A stretch of DNA of 64,000 nucleotides from Hypericibacter sp049323455 (GCA_049323455.1 JBMONF010000028.1:1-64000), one strand, 5' to 3'; numbered from the stretch's first letter, positions 8,599-17,260 are shown. Notes: generated by a model not told the origin, from the letters alone. Translations and numbers: made by a program.

Positions 8599-8624
8599 AA
8601 CATTCAACGAAACAATTGAATGTT
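8599..8624. promoter_or_regulatory. Perfect inverted repeat, likely ArsR-rhodanese operator
   Basis: AACATTCAA (8599-8607) and TTGAATGTT (8616-8624) are perfect 9-bp inverted arms around an 8-bp AT-rich spacer. The dyad lies in the 90-bp divergent gap between the ArsR-rhodanese gene and the sterol desaturase gene. ArsR-family operators are typically imperfect 12-2-12 type dyads containing ATTCAA-like half-sites, so size and content fit. Binding here could repress both directions. Confidence 0.7.
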
Positions 8625-8668
8625 GCTGTGGCGGCATCCGTTCGTCAAGCCCCTCGCACGGAAGAGAT

Positions 8669-9517
8669 ATGAGCTTGGCCGATATCCTGCTCGCGCAAGA
8701 GCCCGTCATCCGCCTGAGCGCCTTCGCAGCCATCTTCGCCCTGATGGCGACCTGGGAGTTGTTGGCGCCGCGCCGCCGCCAGGCGATCGGGCGCCTTCGG
8801 CGCTGGCCCAGCAATCTCGGTATCGTCGCGCTCGACACCCTGCTCCTGCGCTTCGTGTTTCCGGTCGCCGCCATCGGCGTGGCGCTTCGCGCCGAGACCC
8901 ACGGCTGGGGACTGTTCCAGGCCGTGCAGACGCCGCCCTGGGTTGCAGCCGTCGCCTCGGTGATCCTGCTCGACCTCGCCATCTATCTTCAGCATGTGCT
9001 GTTCCATGCCGTGCCCGTGCTGTGGCGGCTGCACCGCATGCATCACGCCGACCTCGAGTTCGATGTCACCACGGGCTTGCGCTTCCATCCGCTCGAAATT
9101 CTGCTCTCCATGGTGATCAAGCTCGGCGTCGTCGCAGCGCTCGGCGCGCCGGCCGCGGCGGTGTTGATCTTCGAGGTGCTGCTCAACGCCACCTCGATGT
9201 TCAACCACGGCAATGTCCGCCTGCCGGGGCGGATCGACCGCGCGCTGCGATGGATCCTGGTCACCCCCGACATGCACCGCGTCCATCACTCGACCGTGCC
9301 GCAGGAAACCAACAGCAATTTCGGCTTCAACCTGCCCTGGTGGGATCGGCTGTTCGCCACCTACCGCGCCGAGCCCGCAGCCGGATACGAGGGAATGACC
9401 ATTGGCATCGAGCAGTTCCGCGATCCGCGCGAACTCAGGCTCGACCGGATGCTCCTGCAGCCGTTGCGCGATGACGACCGCCGCTATCCGCTCGGCCGGC
9501 GGGAGACGGCCGCATGA
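8669..9517 (+). CDS. Sterol desaturase/fatty acid hydroxylase family membrane di-iron protein
   Basis: A 282-residue integral membrane protein with about four hydrophobic segments. The histidine clusters of the family are intact: H109-H113 (HVLFH), H122/H125/H126 (HRMHH), H140, H180 and H203/H206/H207 (HRVHH). These ligate a di-iron centre used for O2-dependent hydroxylation or desaturation of lipids. It is the first gene of the cluster facing the ArsR-rhodanese repressor and overlaps the next gene by ATGA. The bacterial substrate is unknown. Similar proteins are often found beside rhodanese genes, which suggests a link to sulfur or oxidative membrane stress (inference). Confidence 0.85.
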   Translation: MSLADILLAQEPVIRLSAFAAIFALMATWELLAPRRRQAIGRLRRWPSNLGIVALDTLLLRFVFPVAAIGVALRAETHGWGLFQAVQTPPWVAAVASVILLDLAIYLQHVLFHAVPVLWRLHRMHHADLEFDVTTGLRFHPLEILLSMVIKLGVVAALGAPAAAVLIFEVLLNATSMFNHGNVRLPGRIDRALRWILVTPDMHRVHHSTVPQETNSNFGFNLPWWDRLFATYRAEPAAGYEGMTIGIEQFRDPRELRLDRMLLQPLRDDDRRYPLGRRETAA

Positions 9518-10515
9518 CCTTGCGGGCCGTCCTCCCTCGCCTCGGGCTCGGGCTCGCCATCGCCGGTGCCGCGATCTGGTTGGCGCTCCATCGCGACCGG
9601 CTCGATCCGGCACTGATCGAAAGCGCGATACGCGATCTCGGAGCTTGGGCGCCGCTCGTCCATGTCGCGCTCTTCGCTCTCGGGACCGTTTTCTTCGCAC
9701 CGGGCGCGATCTTCGGCCTTGCCGGCGGCGCGCTCTTCGGGCCGCTCCTGGGGACGCTTCTCAACCTCGCCGGCGCGACGCTGGGTGCCACCGCATCCTT
9801 CCTCGTCGCGCGCTATCTCGCCGCGGATCGGGTCAGACGCAGGGCCGGCGGACGGCTCGAACGGCTGATCGCCGGCGTGGAGGCGGAAGGCTGGCGCTTC
9901 GTCGCCTTCGTCCGCCTGGTGCCGCTGTTCCCATTCAACTTGCTCAACTATGCGCTCGGCCTGACGCGCATCCCGTTCACCCAGTACGTTCTTGCCTCCT
10001 TCGTCTGCATGGCGCCCGGCACGCTGGCTTACGCCTGGCTCGGCTATGCCGGCCGAGAGGCGCTCGCCGGCAACGAGGCGGCCATCCGCTATGGCCTGAT
10101 CGCCCTTGCACTCCTGGCCACGGTCGCCTTCCTGCCGAGGCTCGTTCGTCGCCTGCGCGGCGATGGGCTGCCCCGGTGGATCGAGGTGGATGAGCTGGCC
10201 GCCAGCCTCGAGAGCAGGAGCGGCATCGCCGTCATCGACGTGCGCGAACCGGACGAATTCAAAGGCCCGCTCGGCCATATCGCCGGCGCCCGGAACCTGC
10301 CGACCGGCGAGATTCCCGCCCGTTTGATGGAGATCAATGCGCTCAAGGATAAGCCGGTCATTTTGGTGTGCCGTACGGACAAGCGCTCGGCTCACGCGGC
10401 GGCCCTGCTGCGCGATGCCGGATTCAGCGATGTCCGCGTGCTGCGCAGCGGCATGGAGAGATGGAACCGGGACGGCCTGCCGGTCGAGGACCGGACCGCT
10501 CCGGGGCAGACTTGA
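9514..10515 (+). CDS. VTT-domain (TVP38/DedA-like) membrane protein fused to rhodanese
   Basis: A 333-residue fusion. An N-terminal membrane helix is followed by a VTT/SNARE-associated-type domain (about residues 45-175; FAPGAIFGLAGGALFGPLLG, then FVRLVPLFPFNLLNYALGLT). A final helix and then a C-terminal cytoplasmic rhodanese domain (about 220-325) follow, with VIDVREPDEF and active-site CRTDKRS (C286). The start overlaps the desaturase stop (ATGA), implying translational coupling. DedA/TVP38 proteins act in lipid or small-molecule transport; the rhodanese suggests transfer of sulfane sulfur at the membrane. The fused architecture is recurrent in Proteobacteria but its function is not established. 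Confidence 0.85.
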   Translation: MTLRAVLPRLGLGLAIAGAAIWLALHRDRLDPALIESAIRDLGAWAPLVHVALFALGTVFFAPGAIFGLAGGALFGPLLGTLLNLAGATLGATASFLVARYLAADRVRRRAGGRLERLIAGVEAEGWRFVAFVRLVPLFPFNLLNYALGLTRIPFTQYVLASFVCMAPGTLAYAWLGYAGREALAGNEAAIRYGLIALALLATVAFLPRLVRRLRGDGLPRWIEVDELAASLESRSGIAVIDVREPDEFKGPLGHIAGARNLPTGEIPARLMEINALKDKPVILVCRTDKRSAHAAALLRDAGFSDVRVLRSGMERWNRDGLPVEDRTAPGQT

Positions 10516-10567
10516 TCTTGATGGAGGCCGTCAGCAGACCGACGACGTTCCATAAAGGAGCTAGCCC

Positions 10568-10933
10568 ATGATGAAGATTTCGATCCCCATTGCCGCAGCG
10601 GCGAGTGCGGCTGTCGCCCTCGCGCCGGCCGTAGCGTGGGCCCAGGTGCAGCCTGGGCCTTACGGATATGAGTATGGCCCGCACATGATGGGGTGGGGCG
10701 GAGGATGGTACGGCATGATTTTCGGCCCGCTGCTCATGATCCTGGTGCTTGCCGTGGTGATCGCAGCCGTGGTCCTGCTCGTGCGCTGGATCGGCGGGCC
10801 GTGGCACGGCGCAATGCCGCCGCACCATGCGCCGCCGGGCCGCACGCCGCTCGACATCCTCAAGGAGCGATTCGCCCGCGGCGAGATCGACAAGAACGAG
10901 TTCGAGGAGCGCCGCCGCGCACTTGGCGAGTGA
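10568..10933 (+). CDS. Small SHOCT-domain membrane protein
   Basis: A 121-residue protein with an N-terminal signal-like segment (to about residue 26), a short Gly/Met/Tyr-rich stretch (YGPHMMGWGGGWYG), a transmembrane helix at about residues 50-78, and a C-terminal SHOCT motif (PLDILKERFARGEIDKNEFE). The start has AAAGGAG 8 nt upstream. SHOCT motifs are short oligomerisation-type C-terminal helices on many small membrane proteins; no enzymatic role is expected. The gene is third in the putative sulfur-response cluster. Confidence 0.8.
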   Translation: MMKISIPIAAAASAAVALAPAVAWAQVQPGPYGYEYGPHMMGWGGGWYGMIFGPLLMILVLAVVIAAVVLLVRWIGGPWHGAMPPHHAPPGRTPLDILKERFARGEIDKNEFEERRRALGE

Positions 10934-11014
10934 GCCGGTCCGACGGCGAGGGTTCAAGTTTCGGCTGTTGCCTTCCGCCCGGAAGGCGACGGGCCGGGGA
11001 GAAAAGCGACGCCG

Positions 11015-11368
11015 ATGCGCATCCTGTTCGTCCTCAACGACCCGGCCTATGGCACCGAGCGCTGCTACAACGCGCTTCGGCTCGCCGTCGCCCTGCTCAA
11101 GAAGGAGCCCGAGGCCGAAATCACCCTCTTCCTGATGGCCGATTCCGTGACCGCCGCGAAGGCCGGCCAGAAGACGCCGGAGGGCTATTACAACGTCGAA
11201 CGGATGCTCAAGCGCGTGCTCGCCGGCAAGGGACAGGTCCTGCTGTGCGGAACCTGCATGGATGCGCGCGGCCTCGCCGACGCCGAGTTGATGGCGGGCG
11301 CTCGGCGCAGCAGCATGGACGAGCTTGCTGTCGCCACGTTGGCGGCCGACAAGGTGCTGGTGTTCTGA
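11015..11368 (+). CDS. DsrE/DsrF-like sulfur-relay protein
   Basis: A 117-residue single-domain protein of the DsrE/TusD fold (MRILFVLNDPAYGTERCYNA; LFLMADSV). It has a CGTC pair (C78, C81) at the position where DsrE/TusD proteins carry the persulfide-accepting cysteine, plus C17. It is the last gene of the cluster. Together with two rhodanese-containing proteins it suggests a persulfide relay or detoxification function. GGGGAG precedes the start at a suitable distance. Confidence 0.85.
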   Translation: MRILFVLNDPAYGTERCYNALRLAVALLKKEPEAEITLFLMADSVTAAKAGQKTPEGYYNVERMLKRVLAGKGQVLLCGTCMDARGLADAELMAGARRSSMDELAVATLAADKVLVF

Positions 11369-11413
11369 CGCCACCGGAAAATCGCGCCGCGGCCCCTGCC
11401 GGTTTGTGACGGC

Positions 11414-13021
11414 TCAGGGCAGCGGCTCGAGCGCGCCCGTACGCGCCATCTCCTCGAGCTCGGTCTTGCGGATCTTGCCGCTCGCCGTCAGCGGGAAGCG
11501 CTCGACCGCGAACACGCGCACCGGCGCCTTGAACTTCGCCAGTCGCTCGGCGCAATAAGCCGTAATGGCGGCAGCCGCGGGTGGTTCGCCTTTGAAGCGG
11601 ATCGCGGCGGCGACGATCTCGCCGTAATACTCGTCCGGCAGGCCGAACACGGCTGCTTCGGCCACCGCCGGATGGCTGGCCAGCACCTGCTCGATCTCGA
11701 CCGGATAGATGTTCTCGCCACCGCGAATGATCATGTCGCGCAAGCGCCCGCCCGCGATCACCACGCGGCCTTCCGGCGTCAAGTAACCCAGATCGCCCGA
11801 GAGCAGCCAACCCTCGGGATCGATCGTCTCCGCCGTCTCGATCGGTTTGTTGTAGTAGCCCAGCATCACCATCGGGCCGCGCGCTTCGATCTGACCGATC
11901 TCGCCCCGCGGCAGGATCGCCCGCGTCGAGGGATCGGTGACGCGCACCTCATGGCCCGGCAAAGGAAAGCCCGCGGTGGCGAAGCGCTCAGGGTCGTCGA
12001 AGCTCGGACAGGAGATCAGCGTCGCGGCCTCGGTCTGGCCATAGACTTGCGCCAGCCCCGGCATGGGAAAGGCCCGCGCGCATTCGGCCAGCACCTCGGG
12101 GTTGGCGTCCGCACCGCCGCAGCTTCCGGCGCGTAAGCTCGAGAGGTCGTGACGCGGGCGCGCCGGGTGGCGCAGCATGGCGAGATAGGAGGTCGGCACG
12201 CCCGACATCAGCGTGCAGCGCTCCTTCTCGATCACGCGGAACAGGGCTTCCGGATCGAAGGCCGGCACGCCGACATATGCGGCGCCGGTCTGCAGGGATC
12301 CGAGCAGGCCCAGGATGCAGCCGGCGCAGTGGAAGAGCGGGATGATCGAGGTATAGCGGTCGCCCGCGCGAAAGCCGAGCCGCCGCGCTGTCTGCCAGGC
12401 GTTGCCCAACATGGCGCGATGGGTCAGGAGCGCGCCCTTGGGCCGGCCGGTCGTGCCGGAGGTATAGAGCAAGGCTGCCGGCGCCGTCGGCTCGACCGCC
12501 GGCAAGGTCCCGCCGCGCCTCCTACCGTCCGCGATCAGGGCGCGGTGCCCCGCGAAGCCCCGCTCGCCCTCGCCGAAAGGAACGACGAGCTCGAGCTTGG
12601 GCAGCGCGGGCGCCAGCGCCGCCGCCATGCCGAGATAGTCGTGCGCGCGAAAGCGCGGCGACAGCAGCAGCGCCGTCGATTCCGACTGGTCGAGCGCGTA
12701 GCGCAGCTCCTCGGCCCGGTAATGCGTGTTGAGCGGCACCAGCACGCCGCCCATCATCGCCACGGCGAGCTGGGCCACCGGCCATTCCACGCGGTTCTCG
12801 GCCAGAAGCGCCACATGATCGCCGGGTTCGAGCCCGCGCGCGAGCAGGCCGCGGGCCAGGGCCTCGCTCTCGGCGTGCCAGCCCGCGAAATCGAGCCGCG
12901 CGCCGGTCTCCGGAAATATCAGCGCCGGCGCTTCGCCGCGCTCGGCTGCCTGCCGCGCCAACGCCGCCTGGGGCGTGGCGAAGGGCGTCAACTCGACCGG
13001 CGTCGCGCCCTCGGCCGTCAC
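11414..13021 (-). CDS. AMP-forming acyl-CoA synthetase/ligase
   Basis: A 535-residue ANL-superfamily adenylating enzyme activating a carboxylic acid to its CoA thioester. Motifs include the P-loop LLYTSGTTGRPKGALLTHR, VYGQTEAATLI, the hinge SGDLGYLTPEGR, RLRDMIIRGGENIYPVEIE and the catalytic Lys in ASGKIRKTEL. The GTG at 13021 was chosen: GGGGA lies six bases upstream and it overlaps (GTGA) the stop of a lysE remnant. A further in-frame extension to 13144 reads through that remnant in the wrong frame and has no family similarity. It resembles medium/long-chain or aryl-CoA ligases; the substrate is unknown. Confidence 0.88.
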   Translation of the reverse strand: MTAEGATPVELTPFATPQAALARQAAERGEAPALIFPETGARLDFAGWHAESEALARGLLARGLEPGDHVALLAENRVEWPVAQLAVAMMGGVLVPLNTHYRAEELRYALDQSESTALLLSPRFRAHDYLGMAAALAPALPKLELVVPFGEGERGFAGHRALIADGRRRGGTLPAVEPTAPAALLYTSGTTGRPKGALLTHRAMLGNAWQTARRLGFRAGDRYTSIIPLFHCAGCILGLLGSLQTGAAYVGVPAFDPEALFRVIEKERCTLMSGVPTSYLAMLRHPARPRHDLSSLRAGSCGGADANPEVLAECARAFPMPGLAQVYGQTEAATLISCPSFDDPERFATAGFPLPGHEVRVTDPSTRAILPRGEIGQIEARGPMVMLGYYNKPIETAETIDPEGWLLSGDLGYLTPEGRVVIAGGRLRDMIIRGGENIYPVEIEQVLASHPAVAEAAVFGLPDEYYGEIVAAAIRFKGEPPAAAAITAYCAERLAKFKAPVRVFAVERFPLTASGKIRKTELEEMARTGALEPLP

Positions 13022-13117
13022 GCCGTCCCCTGCAGATTGAGCCACAGATGCCCGAGCGTATTGAGCGCGAAGCCGGTGAACATCGCGTCCGCGGGGCGCG
13101 GCAACCCGATCTCGACC
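13018..13117 (-). pseudogene. LysE-family exporter, C-terminal remnant
   Basis: On the minus strand a frame ending in TGA at 13018-13020 encodes EIGLPRPADAMFTGFALN followed by TLGHLWLNLQ. This aligns almost residue for residue with the C-terminus of the intact LysE protein encoded at 17261-17884 (EIWVIRATGVMFIGFALNTL, then WHLWQTL). DNA similarity is also evident over about 80 bp. Everything upstream is missing. The stop overlaps the acyl-CoA ligase start (GTGA), suggesting an earlier lysE-ligase operon whose first gene was deleted. Confidence 0.75.
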
Positions 13118-13306
13118 TTGCCGCGGCACGCGGGATACCGGCATTCTGAATGTGGGGATCCGGGAGAGAGACAGCAGCGTTGTTCAGGCGTCATGGCGCG
13201 TCCTGGCTGAACTCGGAACCACCCGAATTCCTACCGATACCGCAACGCCCTTCACCGCATCGTCAGTTCTCCTTCGTCGCCGAAGGCTCGGTGTTTCCCC
13301 AGCGCA

Positions 13307-14182
13307 TCAGGCGTAGGTCGGGACAACCATGAATGCGAAGCTCAGCGGCTGGTCGGAATAGTTCCAGTATTGGTGCGGCGTGTTGCCTGGCAAATATAGG
13401 ACGTCCCACTCGTTCAGTTCAAACCAATCATAAGTCTCGGGCAGGTAGATGTGCAGCTTGCCCGATTTGGCGAAGATGACCTTGTCGCCGGGGTGACTCC
13501 GGTTGTCGCTTCTCGCGCCCGGCATCAGATCCACGGTTCCTGCCGTAAGCTCCTTCGTACTCACGAACAGGGATTCCATGACGGGGTGCTGCTCGCCGTG
13601 AATGAAATGGAGGGCGTCGCTCCTCGTCAGCGTGATCACGCCACCTTCGCTTTGCGCCCTGCTCCTCGCCGCCGCCAACCCATGGGGCCAGTTGCCGAGA
13701 TATTCGAACCGGCCGGCCCGCTCGCTTTGAAATGTCGGCTTGGTCACGCCAAACTCCAGTTCCGTGACGTTCGGCGGGCGCTCTTGCGGCGCGTACCAAT
13801 CGAGCACGACGCACTCGCTGCTGCTGAAATTATATCCGAAGTGCCATTTGGCCCCACGCCAATGCACCGCTTCGCCACTGCGAGCGAGGGCGACCTCTCC
13901 GCTTTCCGGATCCTGGATGGCGAGCTCGCCCTCGAGCACATAATAGAACCGGTCCTGGTTGAAGAACGATTTCCAGCTGCTTGACGACTTGAAGTAGGCG
14001 CCAGGGCGCAAGATGAACATCAAGGAGCCGATGATCTCGTTGCGCCCGTAAATGACATCCGCCACCTCGCCCGACTCGCGATCGCCCCACAGGAACCGCG
14101 TGGCGTCTTTGTATCGGACGAGTGTCGGCCCCTTGAAGAGCGTAACGCCCTTGGGCGCGTTTTTCGGAGCATTGGTCGTCAT
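13307..14182 (-). CDS. Bicupin domain protein
   Basis: A 291-residue protein with two cupin-like barrels. The first is at about residues 45-140 (GSLMFILRPGAYFKSSSSWK, FYYVLEGELAIQD, WHFGYNFSS); the second at about 200-285 (LMPGARSDNRSHPGDKVIFA, LHIYLPETY, NTPHQYWNYS). A strong ribosome site GGGAGGT precedes the ATG. It lies just downstream of an orphan substrate-binding protein gene on the same strand and may share its transcript. Bicupins include dioxygenases, isomerases and binding proteins; the metal-ligand pattern is only partly visible, so no reaction is proposed. Base composition seems a little lower in GC than the flanks. Confidence 0.75.
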   Translation of the reverse strand: MTTNAPKNAPKGVTLFKGPTLVRYKDATRFLWGDRESGEVADVIYGRNEIIGSLMFILRPGAYFKSSSSWKSFFNQDRFYYVLEGELAIQDPESGEVALARSGEAVHWRGAKWHFGYNFSSSECVVLDWYAPQERPPNVTELEFGVTKPTFQSERAGRFEYLGNWPHGLAAARSRAQSEGGVITLTRSDALHFIHGEQHPVMESLFVSTKELTAGTVDLMPGARSDNRSHPGDKVIFAKSGKLHIYLPETYDWFELNEWDVLYLPGNTPHQYWNYSDQPLSFAFMVVPTYA

Positions 14183-14345
14183 CGCTATTACCTCCCGGCA
14201 AATCTCTCTCGTTCCCGCCTCGCGGCCGGCCTCGTTGTCTCTTTCGGTCGGAATTCGAACGCTGCGCAGCGGGCCTCATGCCGAACCGGCGTTACCATGA
14301 ACCCGACCGGCCGCCATCTCGACGGATCGGGTCCACGGATGCGAC

Positions 14346-15926
14346 TCAGGCGGCCCACCAGCGCTGCGCGATCTTGAAGCCGTCGATGTCCCAATTCGAC
14401 AGCAGTTCACCATGCGTGACCTTCTTCGAATGGGCCGTTACATATTTCTCGAACAGGAGGTTGATGAGCCCGCCATCGTCATGCAGAAGCTGCTGGCACT
14501 CGGCATACATCGCGGCTCTCTTCGTCTCGTCCACTTCGGAGCGTGCGGCCACCAGCAACTCATTGAACCGGGGATTCTTCCAGAAGGTCTCGTTCTGCGT
14601 GGAATCCGCGGCATAAGCGAAGGTGAGCACCCAGTCCGCCGTCGGGCGGCCCAGCCAGAAGCTTGCGACGAACGGCTTCTTCAGCCAGACATTGTCCCAG
14701 TATCCATCGTTCGGCTCGCGGACGACATTGATGTCGATGCCGGCCTTGGCCGCACTCTGCTGGAACAGCACCGCTGCGTCGACAGCGCCGCCGAAAGCCG
14801 CGTCGGCCACCGACAGGTCGATCTTCAGATTGGACAGCCCCGCCTTCTTCAGCAGGCTCTTGGCCATTTCGGGGTCGTATTTGTGAACCGGCTCGGGGTT
14901 GATTGCGAACTTCACGCTCGGCGCGACCGGATTGTCGTTTCCCACGGTGCCGATCCCGTAGAAAATCTTTTGCAGAATCGCTTCGCGGTCGACGGCATAT
15001 TTGATGGCGTTTCGCACGTCCGGATTGTCGAACGGTGCGACGGTGACATTCATCGAAAAGACGTTATGGCCGTAACCGGTGACCTCGTCGACCTCCAGCG
15101 CGGATTTTTCCTTCAGAAACTTGAGGGTCTTGAGATCGCATCGATCGATATAGTCGACATCGCCGGCAAGCAGCGCATTCGTTCGCGCCGTGCTGTCAAC
15201 GATCGACAATATCTCGACCTCGTCGAACCACGCGTCGCGATAGTAGTTGGGGTTGCGCTTGACCTTGGCGGTGACGCCGGGATTGAAGCTCTCCAGTGCG
15301 TAAGGGCCGGTCCTGACCCCCGACTCCCAGTCGGCGTCGCCGTTGTCCTTGGCGGGCATGATCGGCAGACGGTAATCGCTGAGGATATAGGCGAAGTCGG
15401 CGTTACCGGACTTGAGCGTGAAGACCACGGTGTCGCCGTCGACCTTCAGTTCCTCGATCTGCGATAAGAGCGACTTGGCGGCGGACTTCGAATTCTCGCC
15501 CATATGGTGGTGCAACGAGGCCACGATATCGGCTGCGGTCACATTCTTGCCGTTGTGGAACGTCGCGCCTTTGCGGATCTTGAACGCCCAGTTCTTCGCT
15601 TTGTTCGACGGCTCGAAGGACTCCGCAAGATCGGGCTGGATGTTTCCTTTCGTGTCCACCTCGGTAAGGCCGTTGCTCAACGTGCCCCAGCCAAACGTGC
15701 CCATGTAATTGTTGAGATAATTGGCAGGATCGAGCGTATCCGTCGTGGAGCCATGCCCCAGCGCGATGCGCAGGCGTCCACCCTTCTTTGGAGCCGCGGT
15801 CGCCGCACGCGAGAACATGGTTTCGGCCACCGCGGCCGTCACACCGGCGGTCATGGCGAACTGGATGAACTCACGGCGGTTCATTTTGCCGCTCGCCACA
15901 AGCTGAGCCATTTCGTCCAATTTCAT
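14346..15926 (-). CDS. ABC transporter substrate-binding protein, family 5 (peptide/opine/nickel type)
   Basis: A 526-residue periplasmic binding protein. The N-terminus has a twin-arginine-like signal (MNRREFIQFAMTAGVTAAVA). The mature part shows SBP_bac_5 features: LTEVDTKGNIQPDLAESFEP, FKIRKGATFHNGKNVTAADI, GTGPYAL-like GPYALESFNPG and VRNAIKYAVDREAI. It is a clear paralogue of the protein at 28869-30452; both share AAKAGIDIN and EPNDGYWD. No permease or ATPase genes adjoin it, so it must use components encoded elsewhere. Neighbours are a bicupin and a BetI-like regulator, which suggests uptake of a small catabolic substrate. Confidence 0.88.
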   Translation of the reverse strand: MKLDEMAQLVASGKMNRREFIQFAMTAGVTAAVAETMFSRAATAAPKKGGRLRIALGHGSTTDTLDPANYLNNYMGTFGWGTLSNGLTEVDTKGNIQPDLAESFEPSNKAKNWAFKIRKGATFHNGKNVTAADIVASLHHHMGENSKSAAKSLLSQIEELKVDGDTVVFTLKSGNADFAYILSDYRLPIMPAKDNGDADWESGVRTGPYALESFNPGVTAKVKRNPNYYRDAWFDEVEILSIVDSTARTNALLAGDVDYIDRCDLKTLKFLKEKSALEVDEVTGYGHNVFSMNVTVAPFDNPDVRNAIKYAVDREAILQKIFYGIGTVGNDNPVAPSVKFAINPEPVHKYDPEMAKSLLKKAGLSNLKIDLSVADAAFGGAVDAAVLFQQSAAKAGIDINVVREPNDGYWDNVWLKKPFVASFWLGRPTADWVLTFAYAADSTQNETFWKNPRFNELLVAARSEVDETKRAAMYAECQQLLHDDGGLINLLFEKYVTAHSKKVTHGELLSNWDIDGFKIAQRWWAA

Positions 15927-16172
15927 CTCCCGCTCCCATCTTTCTCATTGGCTGGTTTTCGTTGACCGGCAGGCGCCGGTGACCATTCCATAGGCCAGTT
16001 CTTATTTATTATCGCCATAATGTTATAACGAACGCCGGCTCGGCGCAAGCCCGAGGGACTCGAACCGTTCAGCCTCGCGCGGATCCGCTCTTGGCCGGGC
16101 TCCGTCGGTCCGCTTGTCGACAGTGCCGCCGCGCAACAGAGACGGGAATGGTCGGCTGAACCAGCCGGCTCC

Positions 16173-16796
16173 TTAAGACCTGCTGCTCAGGCTCGTCGGG
16201 TGCTTCGATCGGACCCAGGCGAGCAGCGCCTCCAGATGTTCTCTCATGAGCGCAACCTGCACCTTCGGCGTATACATCGCGGGGCGCGTGATCGCTTTCA
16301 CATAAAGGCCGTCCGTGAATAGCATGATCGACGAGACGACGTGTTCCATCGTCTCTTCCGGCCAGGCGCCCGCATCCTTCTGGGTTCTGAGAAGGCAACG
16401 TCTGATGAGGGCCCGCCAGTCCGCATGAATTTTTGCCGACCGCTTCAGGAGATCCGGCCTGTTCGCCGCGAACGCCCAAAATGTGAGCCAGGCGGCGGCT
16501 TCGGCCTTGCGTTCCGCATCGGTAGGCAAGGCATCCTGCAACAGCTCGAGCAGGGTCGTCTCGCCGTCCAATTTCTGGGAGAGCCGCTGCTCGAGCCTCA
16601 CATGCATGAACCTCAGAGCGCCAAGAATGAGATCCCATTTGGTGGTGTAATAATGCGCCAGCATGCCGGTGGTCCGCCCGGCTTCCTTGGCGATATCGGA
16701 CAACGTCACAGAGTCGAGACCCCGCTTCGCAATGGCCCGGCAGGCCGCGAGAGCGATCTCGTTCCGACGCTTATCGTGGTCCACAATCTTTGGCAC
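16173..16796 (-). CDS. TetR/AcrR-family regulator, BetI-like
   Basis: A 207-residue TetR-type repressor. The N-terminal HTH reads KRRNEIALAACRAIAKRGLD, then SVTLSDIAKEAG and TTGMLAHYYTTKWDLI; this HYY..K pattern and MH.RLE helix are typical of BetI and relatives. A GTG start at 16796 was chosen: it gives VPKIVDHDKRR, the usual BetI-like beginning, with GAGGA nine bases upstream. The open frame extends to 17009 but without similarity. It lies upstream of the substrate-binding protein gene on the same strand, with a 246-bp gap containing GTTATAAC (16022-16029). Control of the neighbouring binding protein and bicupin is plausible. Confidence 0.85.
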   Translation of the reverse strand: MPKIVDHDKRRNEIALAACRAIAKRGLDSVTLSDIAKEAGRTTGMLAHYYTTKWDLILGALRFMHVRLEQRLSQKLDGETTLLELLQDALPTDAERKAEAAAWLTFWAFAANRPDLLKRSAKIHADWRALIRRCLLRTQKDAGAWPEETMEHVVSSIMLFTDGLYVKAITRPAMYTPKVQVALMREHLEALLAWVRSKHPTSLSSRS

Positions 16797-17260
16797 TGAT
16801 CGAAGTCCTCTGCGATCGCGAAGGTGATCGAATATCGATGGCTGGCAACCAAGGCTCTGCTGGCAGCGGGCGGCAGATTTCCGATGCTCTCTGCGATGCT
16901 CCATCTCCAACAGCGTGACTTGCCGGCGCCTCGAGCAGCGGCCGCGGGAAGTGCGCTTCCTTATCAAATCATGATTCGGCTCGCATCCGCATAATGTTCC
17001 AGCCCGCAAGGCCCCACCGGAAAGAATCGAGCCGCCGGAAATAAATACAGACCAAAGTCACCGCTGATGCGGGTCCTTCCCGCAGAGCTGATTGGTTTCG
17101 ACAGGCAGCTTCCAGGCTGCAGCCCGGCGAAGCAATGCTGTCGGAACCTCTGGCGCGCCCCGTCATTCTTGGCCCATCGCATCATCCGTTACGGGCATCA
17201 GGCCCCCGGATACACCCGGCAAGGGGACCATCCGCCACGAGTCCTCGCGGGCTTACGAGG
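16797..17260. other. 464-bp gap; no gene recognised
   Basis: Short frames on both strands show no recognisable family. Composition is lower in GC in the first half. It should hold the promoter of the TetR gene; no convincing -35/-10 pair or dyad was found. The gap may be remnants of lost sequence, given the nearby lysE duplication. Confidence 0.4.

Noticed and set aside
13022..13144. N-terminal extension of the acyl-CoA ligase to 13144
   Set aside because: The extension reads the lysE remnant out of frame and has no similarity to ligases. The GTG at 13021 has a good ribosome site.
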